Origin: JACDQM01 sp044373315
Lineage (GTDB): Bacteria; Pseudomonadota; Gammaproteobacteria; Burkholderiales; Burkholderiaceae_C
Length of the DNA stretch: 64,000 nt
Assembly (NCBI RefSeq): GCF_044373315.1
Contig: NZ_JBILQK010000010.1
Coordinates: 4,741 to 68,740 of the forward strand
Direction: 5' to 3'
The position numbers were made by a program, and so were the translations under genes. Below, in pieces: positions 53,073-60,772 of this stretch (positions are counted from its first letter, which is position 1; each line of letters opens with the position of its first letter). The notes beneath the pieces are model-generated. The model worked only from the letters and a program-made list of their open reading frames with translations. It was not told where the DNA came from and made no database searches.

Positions 53073-53597
53073 ATGCACATCACCACCCTCACGGCGGCCG
53101 ATGCCGCCGCCTACCGCGCGCTGATGCTCGAAGCCTATGAGCAAGCGCCGGATGCGTTCACGACCACCGCCGCTGAGCGCCACGCCGAGCCCGAGTCCTG
53201 GTGGGTCAAGCGCATCGGCAGTGCCGAAGGTTTGGCCACCTCATTCGGAGCCTGGCAAGACAAGACGCTGGTCGGCACGGTTGCGCTGGAGTATTCGGCC
53301 AAGCCCAAGACCCGCCACGCGGTGCTGGTGCTGGGCATGTATGTTCAACCATCGCAGCGAGGCAGCGGCCTTGGCGTCGCACTCATGCAAGCGGCCATTG
53401 CCATCGCGTCCTCGCGGCCCGGGATCCGGTCCTTGAACCTCACCCTCACCGAAGGCAATGAGCCTGCCCTTCGGCTCTATCGCTCGGTGGGCTTCGTTAG
53501 CTGGGGCGTTCAGCCGGAGGCCATTCGAACGGATACTGGCCTGAAGGGCAAGGTGCACATGTCACTCGCGCTCTTGCGGACTGATGCTGCGGACTGA
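53073..53597 (+). CDS. GNAT-family N-acetyltransferase
   Basis: This 174-residue acetyltransferase shows the acetyl-CoA loop in VQPSQRGSGLGVALMQAAI near residue 95 and the C-terminal NEPALRLYRSVGFVSWG. Upstream parts (MHITTLTAADAAAYRALMLEAYEQAPDAFTTT) are typical of small-molecule or protein N-terminal acetylating members. The substrate is unknown. It follows the P-loop protein by 26 bp. Confidence 0.9.
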   Translation: MHITTLTAADAAAYRALMLEAYEQAPDAFTTTAAERHAEPESWWVKRIGSAEGLATSFGAWQDKTLVGTVALEYSAKPKTRHAVLVLGMYVQPSQRGSGLGVALMQAAIAIASSRPGIRSLNLTLTEGNEPALRLYRSVGFVSWGVQPEAIRTDTGLKGKVHMSLALLRTDAAD

Positions 53598-53675
53598 TCC
53601 GGTGTAAAGCCTGCGACCCAATAGCTGTGGTAACGCGCTGCTGCACGCCGGTTGTTTTCACATTTGGACCCACCG

Positions 53676-54035
53676 ATGAAGACAAGCATGCCCCTCTCTG
53701 TCGCGGCCTTGCTTCTTTCGTGTGGGCTTATGGATTCATTCGCCGTGGGCGGCGCGGTCTGCATCGAAACCCGGCTGACCGGTGCCTCGGCGGAAGTCGT
53801 CGAGTCTGCTGTCACGGTGCCAATCGAGCGCAGCTTGCTCGACTTGGAGGGACTCACCAAGTTGAGTTCTTCCTCGACCGAAGGGCGCAGCCATATCGAG
53901 CTCGTGTTTCCAGCCGCTCCATCAAATGCTGAAATTCAGCGTGTGCAGCATGCGGGCGCCAAAGCCAAGCGCGCGCTGCCAAGCAGTCATTCCGGGTCGG
54001 TGGTCGCAGTTTGTGAAAGGTCCGTCTCTCGATAA
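53676..54035 (+). CDS. Free-standing exported RND-porter-domain fragment
   Basis: This 119-residue protein begins with a signal-like segment (MKTSMPLSVAALLLSCGLMDSFA) and continues CIETRLTGASAEVVESAVTVPIERSLLDLEGLTKLSSSSTEGRSHIELVF. That stretch matches the first porter subdomain of RND efflux pumps (GASAEVVE..VT.PIE..L..LEG....S.S.EG), which normally lies in a protein of more than 1000 residues. Here it is isolated, with its own signal, and ends about 40 residues later. It may be a degraded remnant or a small periplasmic protein. An earlier ATG at 53652 is possible. Confidence 0.6.
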   Translation: MKTSMPLSVAALLLSCGLMDSFAVGGAVCIETRLTGASAEVVESAVTVPIERSLLDLEGLTKLSSSSTEGRSHIELVFPAAPSNAEIQRVQHAGAKAKRALPSSHSGSVVAVCERSVSR

Positions 54036-54114
54036 GGCACGGCTGTGTACAGCCCGTAGCTCGAAAAGCCGACGACAGTGATATCCAAGGGACACTCGCT
54101 TCCCATAACGAAGG

Positions 54115-54154
54115 CGGCCCGCCAACAGCTTCTCTCGAAGCCATCGGCGGGCCG
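54115..54154. terminator. Nested hairpin beyond the fadJ-like gene
   Basis: Nine-bp arms (CGGCCCGCC at 54115-54123 with GGCGGGCCG at 54146-54154) enclose a second small hairpin (GCTTC-TCTC-GAAGC). It lies 54 bp beyond the stop of the leftward operon and between convergent genes, so it probably acts as an RNA 3' structure. No T-run is seen. Confidence 0.5.
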
Positions 54155-54208
54155 GCAATGCAGGAGGCGACTCAGCCTGCCAGCAGTGGCAGCAGCAGTA
54201 GCAGGGCG

Positions 54209-56386
54209 TCAATGCGCCGGCTGCCCCTCCTCAAACCTCTCACCCTTCTGCGCCATCGTCACCAGCAGCGTCGGCGGCTCGAAGCGTTCGCCATGGCGTG
54301 CGGCCAGCTCGCGTGAGCGGGCCACGAACTCGGGGACGCCGTAGCTGTTGATGAACTGCAGCGCGCCGCCCTGGAAGGGCGCGAAACCCCAGCCGAAGAT
54401 CGAGCCGATATTTGCATCGGCCACCGAGCGCAGCACGCCTTCCTGCAGGCAGCGCGCGGTCTCATTGGCCTGGGCGAACATCATGCGGTCGATCAGCTCG
54501 CGCTGCTCGGGCTGTTCGTTCATCGCCTTGACCGGATACAGCTCGGCCAAGCCGGGCCACAGAGTCTTCTCGCCGCCTGCGACGTAGTCATAGAAGCCCT
54601 TGCCGGCCTTCTTGCCCACGCGGCCCAGCTCGCAGACCTGGCGCAGCACGCGCTCGCCCGGATGCTCCTTGTAGGGAATGCCGGCGGCGGCCAGATCCTT
54701 GCGGGTCTGGTCGGCCACATGCACGCCCAGCGACAGGCTGACCTCGTCCTGCAGCGCCAGCGGCGGCATGGGCATGCCGGCCTGCAGACCCGCCACCTCG
54801 ATGGAGCGCGGATGCACGCCCTCGGCCAGCATCGCGATGCCTTCCATCACATAGGTGGCAAACACGCGGCTGGTGTAGAAGCCGCGTGAGTCGTTCACCA
54901 CGATGGGCGTCTTGCCGATCTGCATCACATAGTCAAAGCCGCGCGCCAGGGTTTCGGGCGAGGTCTTGGCGCCAACGATGATTTCCACCAGCGGCATCTT
55001 GTCCACCGGCGAGAAGAAATGCAGGCCGATGAAGTTCTCGGGCCGCGCGCTGGCTTCGGCCAGGCCGGTGATGGGCAGCGTGGAGGTGTTGGAGGCGAAC
55101 ACCGCGCTGGCTGCCAGGTGGGCCTCTGCCTTCTTGGTCACATCGGCCTTGATGCCGCGGTCCTCGAACACCGCCTCGATCACCAGATCGCAGCCTTGCA
55201 GCAGCGCGTAGTCAGTGGTGGGCGTGATCTGGGCCAGCAGCGCGTCGCGCTTGTCGGCCGAGCTGCGGCCCTTCTTCACCGCCTTGTCGAGGATGTCCTT
55301 CGAGTAGGCCTTGCCCTTCTCGGCAGCTTCCTGCGAGGTGTCCAGCAGCACTACCTCCATGCCGGCCTTGGCCGACACATAGGCAATGCCCGCACCCATC
55401 ATGCCGGCGCCCAGGATGCCGAGCTTCTTCACCTCGCTACGTGGCACACCGGCCGGACGCGAAGCGCCTTTCTTGATGGCGTTCAGCTGATACCAGAGCG
55501 TGCCGATCAGGTTCTTCGAGGCCTGGCTTTCGGCGCAGGCAGCGAAGTAGCGCGATTCGATCTCCAGGCCGCGGTCGATGTCGGTCAGGCCGCCCTCGAA
55601 TACGCTGGACATGATGTGGTTGATCGCCGGGTAGTTGCCCCAGCTTTTGGCCGAGGCGATTGACGGCGCGATGGCCAGCATCTGCACCACCGCAGGTGAG
55701 CGCGAGTCGCCACCTGGATAACGGAACTTGGGCGCGTCCCAGGGCTGCACCGGCTTCTTGTTGGCGGCGATCCAGGCGCGCGCCTTGGCCATGGCTTCGT
55801 CGCGGCTGGGCGCCAGCTCGCCCACCAAGCCGCTGGAGAGCGCCTGCGCGGCACGCACCTCGGTGCCTTCCAGCATCCACTGCACGGCCTGCTGCATGCC
55901 CACCAGGCGCGGCAGGCGCTGCGTGCCGCCGCCACCGGGCAACAGGCCCAGCTTCACCTCGGGCAGGCCGAGCTTGGCCTTGCCGTCATCGATGACGATG
56001 CGCCAGTGGCATCCCATCGCAATCTCCAGGCCGCCGCCCAGGCACATGCCCTGGATCACGGCCACCACCGGCTTGCCGCATTTCTCCAGCCGGCGCATGA
56101 AGGCCTTGAAGCGCATTGACTCATCGAAGGCTTCCTGCGCACCGCTGAGGCGGTGCAGGCGGTCCACATCGGCGCCAGCCAGGAAGTCCTTCTTGGCCGA
56201 GCTCAGGATCAGGCCGGTGACGCTGGCATCGCTCTCGAGCAGATCGGCCAGGCTGGCCAGCGGCAGGGCCAGATCGTCGTTGAGCACATTCATCGAATGG
56301 CCCGGTAGGTCCATGGTCGCGACGACGATGCCGTCGGCACCGCGTTCGACCTTCAGTGCATTGCTGTTGTTGTCGTTGCTGCTCAT
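54209..56386 (-). CDS. fadJ: 3-hydroxyacyl-CoA dehydrogenase/enoyl-CoA hydratase fusion (FadJ/FadB-like)
   Basis: This protein of about 725 residues carries two beta-oxidation steps. Residues 10-200 are an enoyl-CoA hydratase/isomerase (LSSAKKDFLAGADVDRL oxyanion region; CLGGGLEIAMGCHWRI; LPEVKLGLLPGGGGTQRLPRL with the catalytic Glu). Residues 310-600 are the dehydrogenase (LGILGAGMMGAGIAYVSA; IGLHFFSPVDKMPLVEII). The ATG at 56386 was chosen; a GTG at 56395 overlaps the thiolase stop and would allow translational coupling. It is the last gene of the leftward operon. Confidence 0.94.
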   Translation of the reverse strand: MSSNDNNSNALKVERGADGIVVATMDLPGHSMNVLNDDLALPLASLADLLESDASVTGLILSSAKKDFLAGADVDRLHRLSGAQEAFDESMRFKAFMRRLEKCGKPVVAVIQGMCLGGGLEIAMGCHWRIVIDDGKAKLGLPEVKLGLLPGGGGTQRLPRLVGMQQAVQWMLEGTEVRAAQALSSGLVGELAPSRDEAMAKARAWIAANKKPVQPWDAPKFRYPGGDSRSPAVVQMLAIAPSIASAKSWGNYPAINHIMSSVFEGGLTDIDRGLEIESRYFAACAESQASKNLIGTLWYQLNAIKKGASRPAGVPRSEVKKLGILGAGMMGAGIAYVSAKAGMEVVLLDTSQEAAEKGKAYSKDILDKAVKKGRSSADKRDALLAQITPTTDYALLQGCDLVIEAVFEDRGIKADVTKKAEAHLAASAVFASNTSTLPITGLAEASARPENFIGLHFFSPVDKMPLVEIIVGAKTSPETLARGFDYVMQIGKTPIVVNDSRGFYTSRVFATYVMEGIAMLAEGVHPRSIEVAGLQAGMPMPPLALQDEVSLSLGVHVADQTRKDLAAAGIPYKEHPGERVLRQVCELGRVGKKAGKGFYDYVAGGEKTLWPGLAELYPVKAMNEQPEQRELIDRMMFAQANETARCLQEGVLRSVADANIGSIFGWGFAPFQGGALQFINSYGVPEFVARSRELAARHGERFEPPTLLVTMAQKGERFEEGQPAH

Positions 56387-56391
56387 GGCGT

Positions 56392-57600
56392 TCACACCCG
56401 CTCAATGATGGTTGCGATGCCCATGCCGGCGCCCACGCACAGGGTGGCGCAGCCGGTGGACAGGTTGCGGCGCTCAAGCTCGTCGAGCAGGGTGCCGAGA
56501 ATCAGGCAGCCGGTGGCGCCCAGCGGATGGCCCATCGCGATGGCGCCGCCGTTGACGTTGACGCGCGTCAAGTCGATGCCCAGATCGCGCGCCGTCTTCA
56601 TCGGCACGGTGGCGAAGGCCTCGTTGATCTCCCACAGGTCGATGTCTGCCGCCGACATGCCGGCCTGCTTGAGCGCCTTCTGGCAGGCCGGCGTGGGGCC
56701 GGTCAGCATGATGGTGGGCTCGGAGCCGATCACCGCGGCGGCGCGGATGCGCGCGCGTGGCTTAAGGCCTGCCGCGTCGCCGCCGGCCTTGGAGCCGACC
56801 AGCATCAGCGAGGCGCCATCCACGATGCCCGAGGAATTACCGGCGTGGTGCACATGGTGGATGCGCTCCACTGTGGTGTACTTGCGCAGCGCGGTGGCGT
56901 CAAAGCCCATCTGGCCCATCATCAGGAAGCTGGGCTCAAGCTTGGCCAGCGATTCCAGCGTGGTGGCGGGGCGGATGGTCTCGTCCTGGTCCAGCAGCAG
57001 CAGGCCGGCGATGTCGTGCACCGGCACGATGGACTTCTTGAAGTGACCAGCAGCGCGCGCGGCGGCGGCGCGCTGGTGCGACTGCACGGCAAAAGCGTCC
57101 ACATCGCCGCGGCTGAAGCCTTCCAGCGTGGCGATCAGGTCGGCGCTGACGCCCTGCGGGATGAAGGCCAGCGCGTTGTTGATGCGCGGGTCCATGGCCC
57201 AGGCGCCGCCGTCGCTGCCCATTGGCCAGCGGCTCATCGACTCCACACCACCGGCCACCACCAGACGCTCGAAGCCGCTGGCCACCTTGGCTGCGGCCAG
57301 GTTGATCGACTCCAGACCCGAGGCGCAGAAGCGCGACTGCGTTACGCCGGCCACGTTCTGTGCCCAGCCGGCGTCCAGCACGGCGGTGCGCGCGATGTCG
57401 GCGCCTTGCTCGCCCACCGGCGTCACGCAGCCAATCACCAGGTCATCCACCAGCGCGGTGTCCAGCTTCTGGCGTTGCTGCAGTGCCTGCAGCAGCGTGC
57501 GCAGCAGCCACACGGGGCTGGCCTGGTGCAGCTTTCCGTCCTTCTTGCCCTTGCCGCGCGGGGTACGGACATGGTCGTAGAGATAGGCGTCGAATGTCAT
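56392..57600 (-). CDS. Acetyl-CoA C-acyltransferase (thiolase)
   Basis: This 402-residue thiolase cleaves 3-ketoacyl-CoA to acetyl-CoA and a shortened acyl-CoA. The nucleophilic Cys is in QSRFCASGLESINLAA near residue 90, the His in NVNGGAIAMGHPLGATG and the second Cys in GCATLCVGAGMG. It is placed directly before the FadJ-like gene, forming a FadIJ/FadAB-like pair. The N-terminal VRTPRGKGKKDGKLHQ is typical of degradative thiolases. Confidence 0.94.
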   Translation of the reverse strand: MTFDAYLYDHVRTPRGKGKKDGKLHQASPVWLLRTLLQALQQRQKLDTALVDDLVIGCVTPVGEQGADIARTAVLDAGWAQNVAGVTQSRFCASGLESINLAAAKVASGFERLVVAGGVESMSRWPMGSDGGAWAMDPRINNALAFIPQGVSADLIATLEGFSRGDVDAFAVQSHQRAAAARAAGHFKKSIVPVHDIAGLLLLDQDETIRPATTLESLAKLEPSFLMMGQMGFDATALRKYTTVERIHHVHHAGNSSGIVDGASLMLVGSKAGGDAAGLKPRARIRAAAVIGSEPTIMLTGPTPACQKALKQAGMSAADIDLWEINEAFATVPMKTARDLGIDLTRVNVNGGAIAMGHPLGATGCLILGTLLDELERRNLSTGCATLCVGAGMGIATIIERV

Positions 57601-57632
57601 GTCTTGGTCTCCTGGGCTCGGGCGACAAAGCA

Positions 57633-57653
57633 GGCCCGGCGCATGGCCGGGCC
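57633..57653. repeat. Hairpin between acyl-CoA dehydrogenase and thiolase genes
   Basis: The 175-bp gap between the two leftward genes contains an 8-bp perfect stem (GGCCCGGC / GCCGGGCC) around a 5-nt loop, just upstream of the thiolase ribosome site. It could mark an mRNA processing or attenuation point. The rest of the gap is G/C-rich without other recognisable signals. Confidence 0.45.
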
Positions 57654-57775
57654 CGTCGTGTCGTCCTCTCCCTGTTAGTCAGTAGAAGGCGGCAGGGGCA
57701 CAGCGAGCGCCGGGCCGTCCCAAGCCGCTGTGCTGCCCATCCGGGGGGCGGCGGCGGTACACCGCAGCCGGGGGG

Positions 57776-58954
57776 CTACATGAAACGGGAAGCCAGTTCC
57801 TTCATGATTTCGTTGGTGCCGCCGTAGATGCGGGCCACGCGGGCGTCGGCATACAGCTCGGCGATCGGGTACTCCATCATGTAGCCATAGCCGCCGAACA
57901 GCTGCAGGCATTCGTCCATCACCTTACAGGCCAGGTCGGTGGTCCAGGCCTTGGCCAGCGCGGCGCGTGCGGCATCCAGCTCGCCCTTCAGATGGGCCTG
58001 CATGCAGGCATCCACCAGCGCACGAGCGGCCAGCACTTGGCTCTGCACTTCGGCCAGCTTGAAGCGGGTGTTCTGGAACTGCCAGATCGGCTTGCCGAAG
58101 GCCTTGCGGTCCTTGGTGTAGTTCAGCGCCTCGCTGAGCGCACGCTCCATCGATCCGACGGCCGTCACCGCAATGATCAGGCGTTCTTGTGGCAGCTCCT
58201 GCATCAGCTGGAAGAAGCCCTGGCCTTCGAGGCCCTTGTCTCCGCCCAGCAGATTGGCCACCGGCACGCGCACCTCGTCGAAGAACAGCTCCGAGGTGTC
58301 CTGCGCCTTCATGCCGATCTTGTCGAGATTGCGCCCGCGGCGATAGCCCGGCACCAGCGTGCCGTCCTCGTTCTCGACCTCGACAACCAGCAGCGAGATG
58401 CCCTTGGCGCCCTGGTCCTTGTCGGTCTTGCAGACCACCACCACCAGGTTGGCGTTCTGGCCGTTGGTGATGAACACCTTCTGGCCCGAGAGCACATAGT
58501 GGTCGCCGTCGCGCTTGGCGACTGTGCGCACGTTCTGCAGATCGCTGCCGGTGCCCGGCTCGGTCATCGCGATGGCGCCGACCAGTTCGCCGGTGGCCAT
58601 CCTGGGCAGCCAGCGTTGCTTCTGCTCCTCGTTGCCGTAATGCAGGATGTAGGGCGCGACGATGGCCGAGTGCAGGCCACCGCCGAAGCCGCTGAGATTG
58701 GCCTTGGCCTGCTCCAGCAGGATCACGGCGTCATGGCCGAAATCCCCGCCGCCGCCGCCATAGGCCTCGGGCATGCTGGCGCACAGCAGACCGTTCGCGC
58801 CGGCTTCAAGCCAGGTGTCGCGGCCCATCATGCCGGCCTCGCGCCATTCGGTGGCGCGCGGCACCCAGCGCTCCTTGAAGAAGCGCGCCACCGAGTCCTG
58901 CAGCATGCGGTGCTCGTCGGAGATCCATTGGGAAGGGAACAGCGGCAAAGACAT
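57776..58954 (-). CDS. Acyl-CoA dehydrogenase
   Basis: This 392-residue enzyme starts the beta-oxidation sequence completed by the downstream thiolase and FadJ-like genes. Motifs are GAIAMTEPGTGSDLQNVRT, LSGQKVFITNGQNAN, KIGMKAQDTSELFFDEVRVP and the C-terminal LFGGYGYMMEYPIAELYADARVARIYGGTNEI. A Glu in LPQERLIIAV is placed like the catalytic base of isovaleryl/long-chain types, while the terminal motif has IYGGT in place of YEGT. The ATG at 58954 was chosen over a GTG at 58963; AGGAGAAG lies 5' of both. The gap to the MerR gene is only 5 bp. Confidence 0.93.
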   Translation of the reverse strand: MSLPLFPSQWISDEHRMLQDSVARFFKERWVPRATEWREAGMMGRDTWLEAGANGLLCASMPEAYGGGGGDFGHDAVILLEQAKANLSGFGGGLHSAIVAPYILHYGNEEQKQRWLPRMATGELVGAIAMTEPGTGSDLQNVRTVAKRDGDHYVLSGQKVFITNGQNANLVVVVCKTDKDQGAKGISLLVVEVENEDGTLVPGYRRGRNLDKIGMKAQDTSELFFDEVRVPVANLLGGDKGLEGQGFFQLMQELPQERLIIAVTAVGSMERALSEALNYTKDRKAFGKPIWQFQNTRFKLAEVQSQVLAARALVDACMQAHLKGELDAARAALAKAWTTDLACKVMDECLQLFGGYGYMMEYPIAELYADARVARIYGGTNEIMKELASRFM

Positions 58955-58959
58955 GGGGG

Positions 58960-59418
58960 TCACTTCTCCTGCGCCGCGGCGATCTGCTGGCGCACGGCTT
59001 CGTTGATGACGCGCAGCTCGGCCAGCGTGGCCTCGATGTGCGCGCGTTTTTGCTCCAGCTCGGCAATCATCTGATCGGTGCGTTCCAGCGTGAACTGCAG
59101 CTGCTTGCTGCGGCCTTCACCGTGATTGCCGTAGAGGTCCAGGTACTGCTTGATTTCGTCCAGGCTGGAGCCAATTTCCTTGGCTCGCAGGATCAGCTTG
59201 AGGCGGGCGCGATCGCGCTGCGTGTAGACGCGTGCGCCGTTGACACGGCGCGGCTCGATCAAGCCTTTGTCCTCATAGAAGCGTATCGCGCGCGGCGACA
59301 GGCCGAACTCATCGCAGAGCTGGGTGATGCCGTAGAGCTGCTCTTGCGGCTCGCTGGTGCTGGAAGCCAGCATCTCCAGCGCAGCGGCCTTGCGCTTGCG
59401 GTCCAGTCCTGCGCTCAT
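58960..59418 (-). CDS. MerR-family regulator of acyl-CoA genes (LiuR-like)
   Basis: This 152-residue regulator has a MerR helix-turn-helix (residues 28-95; YGITQLCDEFGLSPRAIRFYEDKGLIEPRRVNGARVYTQRDRARLKLILRA contains the wing) and a C-terminal dimerisation coiled coil (ERTDQMIAELEQKRAHIEATLAELR). It has no metal-binding Cys pattern, as in LiuR-type regulators of branched-chain and fatty acyl-CoA genes. It sits inside the SCP2-MerR-acyl-CoA dehydrogenase operon and the divergent promoter holds a palindrome it may bind, allowing autoregulation. Confidence 0.9.
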   Translation of the reverse strand: MSAGLDRKRKAAALEMLASSTSEPQEQLYGITQLCDEFGLSPRAIRFYEDKGLIEPRRVNGARVYTQRDRARLKLILRAKEIGSSLDEIKQYLDLYGNHGEGRSKQLQFTLERTDQMIAELEQKRAHIEATLAELRVINEAVRQQIAAAQEK

Positions 59419-59422
59419 GGGT

Positions 59423-59719
59423 TCAGACCACGCGCGAGAGCTTCATCGCGACGCTCATGTCGCCCGACACCTTGAACTTGCCCATCATGAAGCCGTTCAT
59501 CGGGTTGAGCTCGCCGGACACCAGCGCGGCCAGGTTCTCGCGGCTGATGGCCACGGTGCAGTCGGCTTCGCGGTCTTCATTGCTCACGGTATTGGGCGTG
59601 GACTTGGCGTCGATCACGGCCACGCCGTCGTCGCCGCAATCGAACTTCAGCACGGCGCCCAGGCCGCTGTCGTCGCCGACCTTGGCGCGCAGGGCTTCAG
59701 TGATGGCTTGCATGTCCAT
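59423..59719 (-). CDS. SCP2 sterol-carrier domain protein
   Basis: This 98-residue single-domain SCP2 protein binds lipids or acyl-CoAs and probably aids their hand-over to beta-oxidation enzymes. The family segments AVLKFDCGDDGVAVIDA, ADCTVAISRENLAALVSGELNPMNGFMMGKFKVSGDMSVAMKLSRV are clear. It is first in the leftward operon and is followed 4 bp later by the MerR regulator. Confidence 0.92.
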   Translation of the reverse strand: MDMQAITEALRAKVGDDSGLGAVLKFDCGDDGVAVIDAKSTPNTVSNEDREADCTVAISRENLAALVSGELNPMNGFMMGKFKVSGDMSVAMKLSRVV

Positions 59720-59818
59720 GGGGCATTTCCTTTCAGGGTTGGTGAATCCGGGATGGCTCGCATGCTACGGGCAAAGAGAAACCCGCGGATCATGGTATTA
59801 ACCGATATGAAATAGGGG

Positions 59819-59832
59819 TGACGTTAACGGAA
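59819..59832. promoter_or_regulatory. Candidate MerR operator in the divergent SCP2/SDR promoter
   Basis: TGACGTTAACGGAA shares the ACGTTAACG core with the perfect palindrome at 49511-49534. It lies about 60 bp upstream of the SDR start and 100 bp upstream of the SCP2 start. The sharing suggests the same regulator, most likely the MerR protein encoded at 58960-59418. Confidence 0.55.
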
Positions 59833-59890
59833 GCTATCGTTCATTCGCGTAATGCAGTGCAGCATAGATTGAATGAACGGAGACAAGCAG

Positions 59891-60772
59891 ATGGACGCTA
59901 AGACGTCGGCCCACTACCGCAGCGTGTTCCGCCCCGACTTGTTCGCGGGGCAGCGCATCTGGGTCACCGGGGGCGGTTCAGGCATCGGCCGCTGCGTGGC
60001 GCATGAGCTGGCTTCTCTGGGCGCCGAGGTGGTCATCTCCGGCCGCAGCGCCGACAAGCTGGAGCGCGTGGCCGCCGAGATTGCCGAGGACGGCGGGCGC
60101 TGCCAGTGGCGCGCCTTCGACATCCGCGACGAGGAGGCGGTGAAGGCCAATGTCTCCGCCGTGTTGAAGGAGATCGGGCCGGTGCACGGTCTGGTCAACA
60201 ACGCCGGCGGGCAGTTTCCCGCGCCGATGATGATGATCTCCAAGCGCGGCTTCGAAGCGGTGGTGGCCAACAACCTGACCGGCGGCTTCCTGATGATGCG
60301 CGAGCTGTTCACGCAGTGCATGCAGGGCAACGGCGGCGGTGCCATCGTCAACATGACGGCCGACTTCCGCAACGGCATGCCCGGCATGGCGCACAGCGGC
60401 GCCGCCCGTGCCGGCATGAGCAATCTCACGATGAGTGCCGCGTTTGAGTGGGCTCATGCCCATGTGCGCGTCAACGCGGTGTCGCCCGGCTGGGTAGCCT
60501 CCAGCGGCATGGACAGCTACGGCCCTGCGATACAGCCGTTGATCAAGCAGCTGAAGAACCATGTGCCGCTGCGCCGCCTGGCCACCGAGGCCGAGATCAG
60601 TGCGGCCATCGTCTTTTTGCTTTCGCCGGCAGCGGCCTTCATCAGCGGCGTCACGCTGCAGATCGATGGCGCTGCCTCGCTGGGAAATCCCATGTATCCC
60701 TCGATCGACCATGCGGGCAGCAGTGCCTTCGAGGGCTTTCACCGCGCCACGTCCCCGGAGGTGTTGAAGTGA
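59891..60772 (+). CDS. SDR, 2,4-dienoyl/enoyl-CoA reductase-like, without the YxxxK tyrosine
   Basis: This 293-residue SDR has WVTGGGSGIGRCVA and NNAGGQFPAP, but the position of the catalytic YxxxK reads HSGAARAGMSNL, with no Tyr and Arg in place of Lys. That form is typical of 2,4-dienoyl-CoA reductase-like SDRs (HAGAAKAG), which use another mechanism. The ATG at 59891 follows GGAGACAAGCAG; an ATG at 59873 is possible. It is first in the rightward operon; the next gene starts inside its stop (GTGA). An AtuB-like position in the operon suggests a role in terpenoid or branched acyl-CoA breakdown. Confidence 0.87.
   Translation: MDAKTSAHYRSVFRPDLFAGQRIWVTGGGSGIGRCVAHELASLGAEVVISGRSADKLERVAAEIAEDGGRCQWRAFDIRDEEAVKANVSAVLKEIGPVHGLVNNAGGQFPAPMMMISKRGFEAVVANNLTGGFLMMRELFTQCMQGNGGGAIVNMTADFRNGMPGMAHSGAARAGMSNLTMSAAFEWAHAHVRVNAVSPGWVASSGMDSYGPAIQPLIKQLKNHVPLRRLATEAEISAAIVFLLSPAAAFISGVTLQIDGAASLGNPMYPSIDHAGSSAFEGFHRATSPEVLK

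Noticed and set aside
51692..54208. Integron gene-cassette array
   Set aside because: Small unrelated genes in one direction suggested cassettes, and GCTTAAC occurs at the end of the first gene, but no matching GTTRRRY core or attC-like fold follows and no integrase is present.
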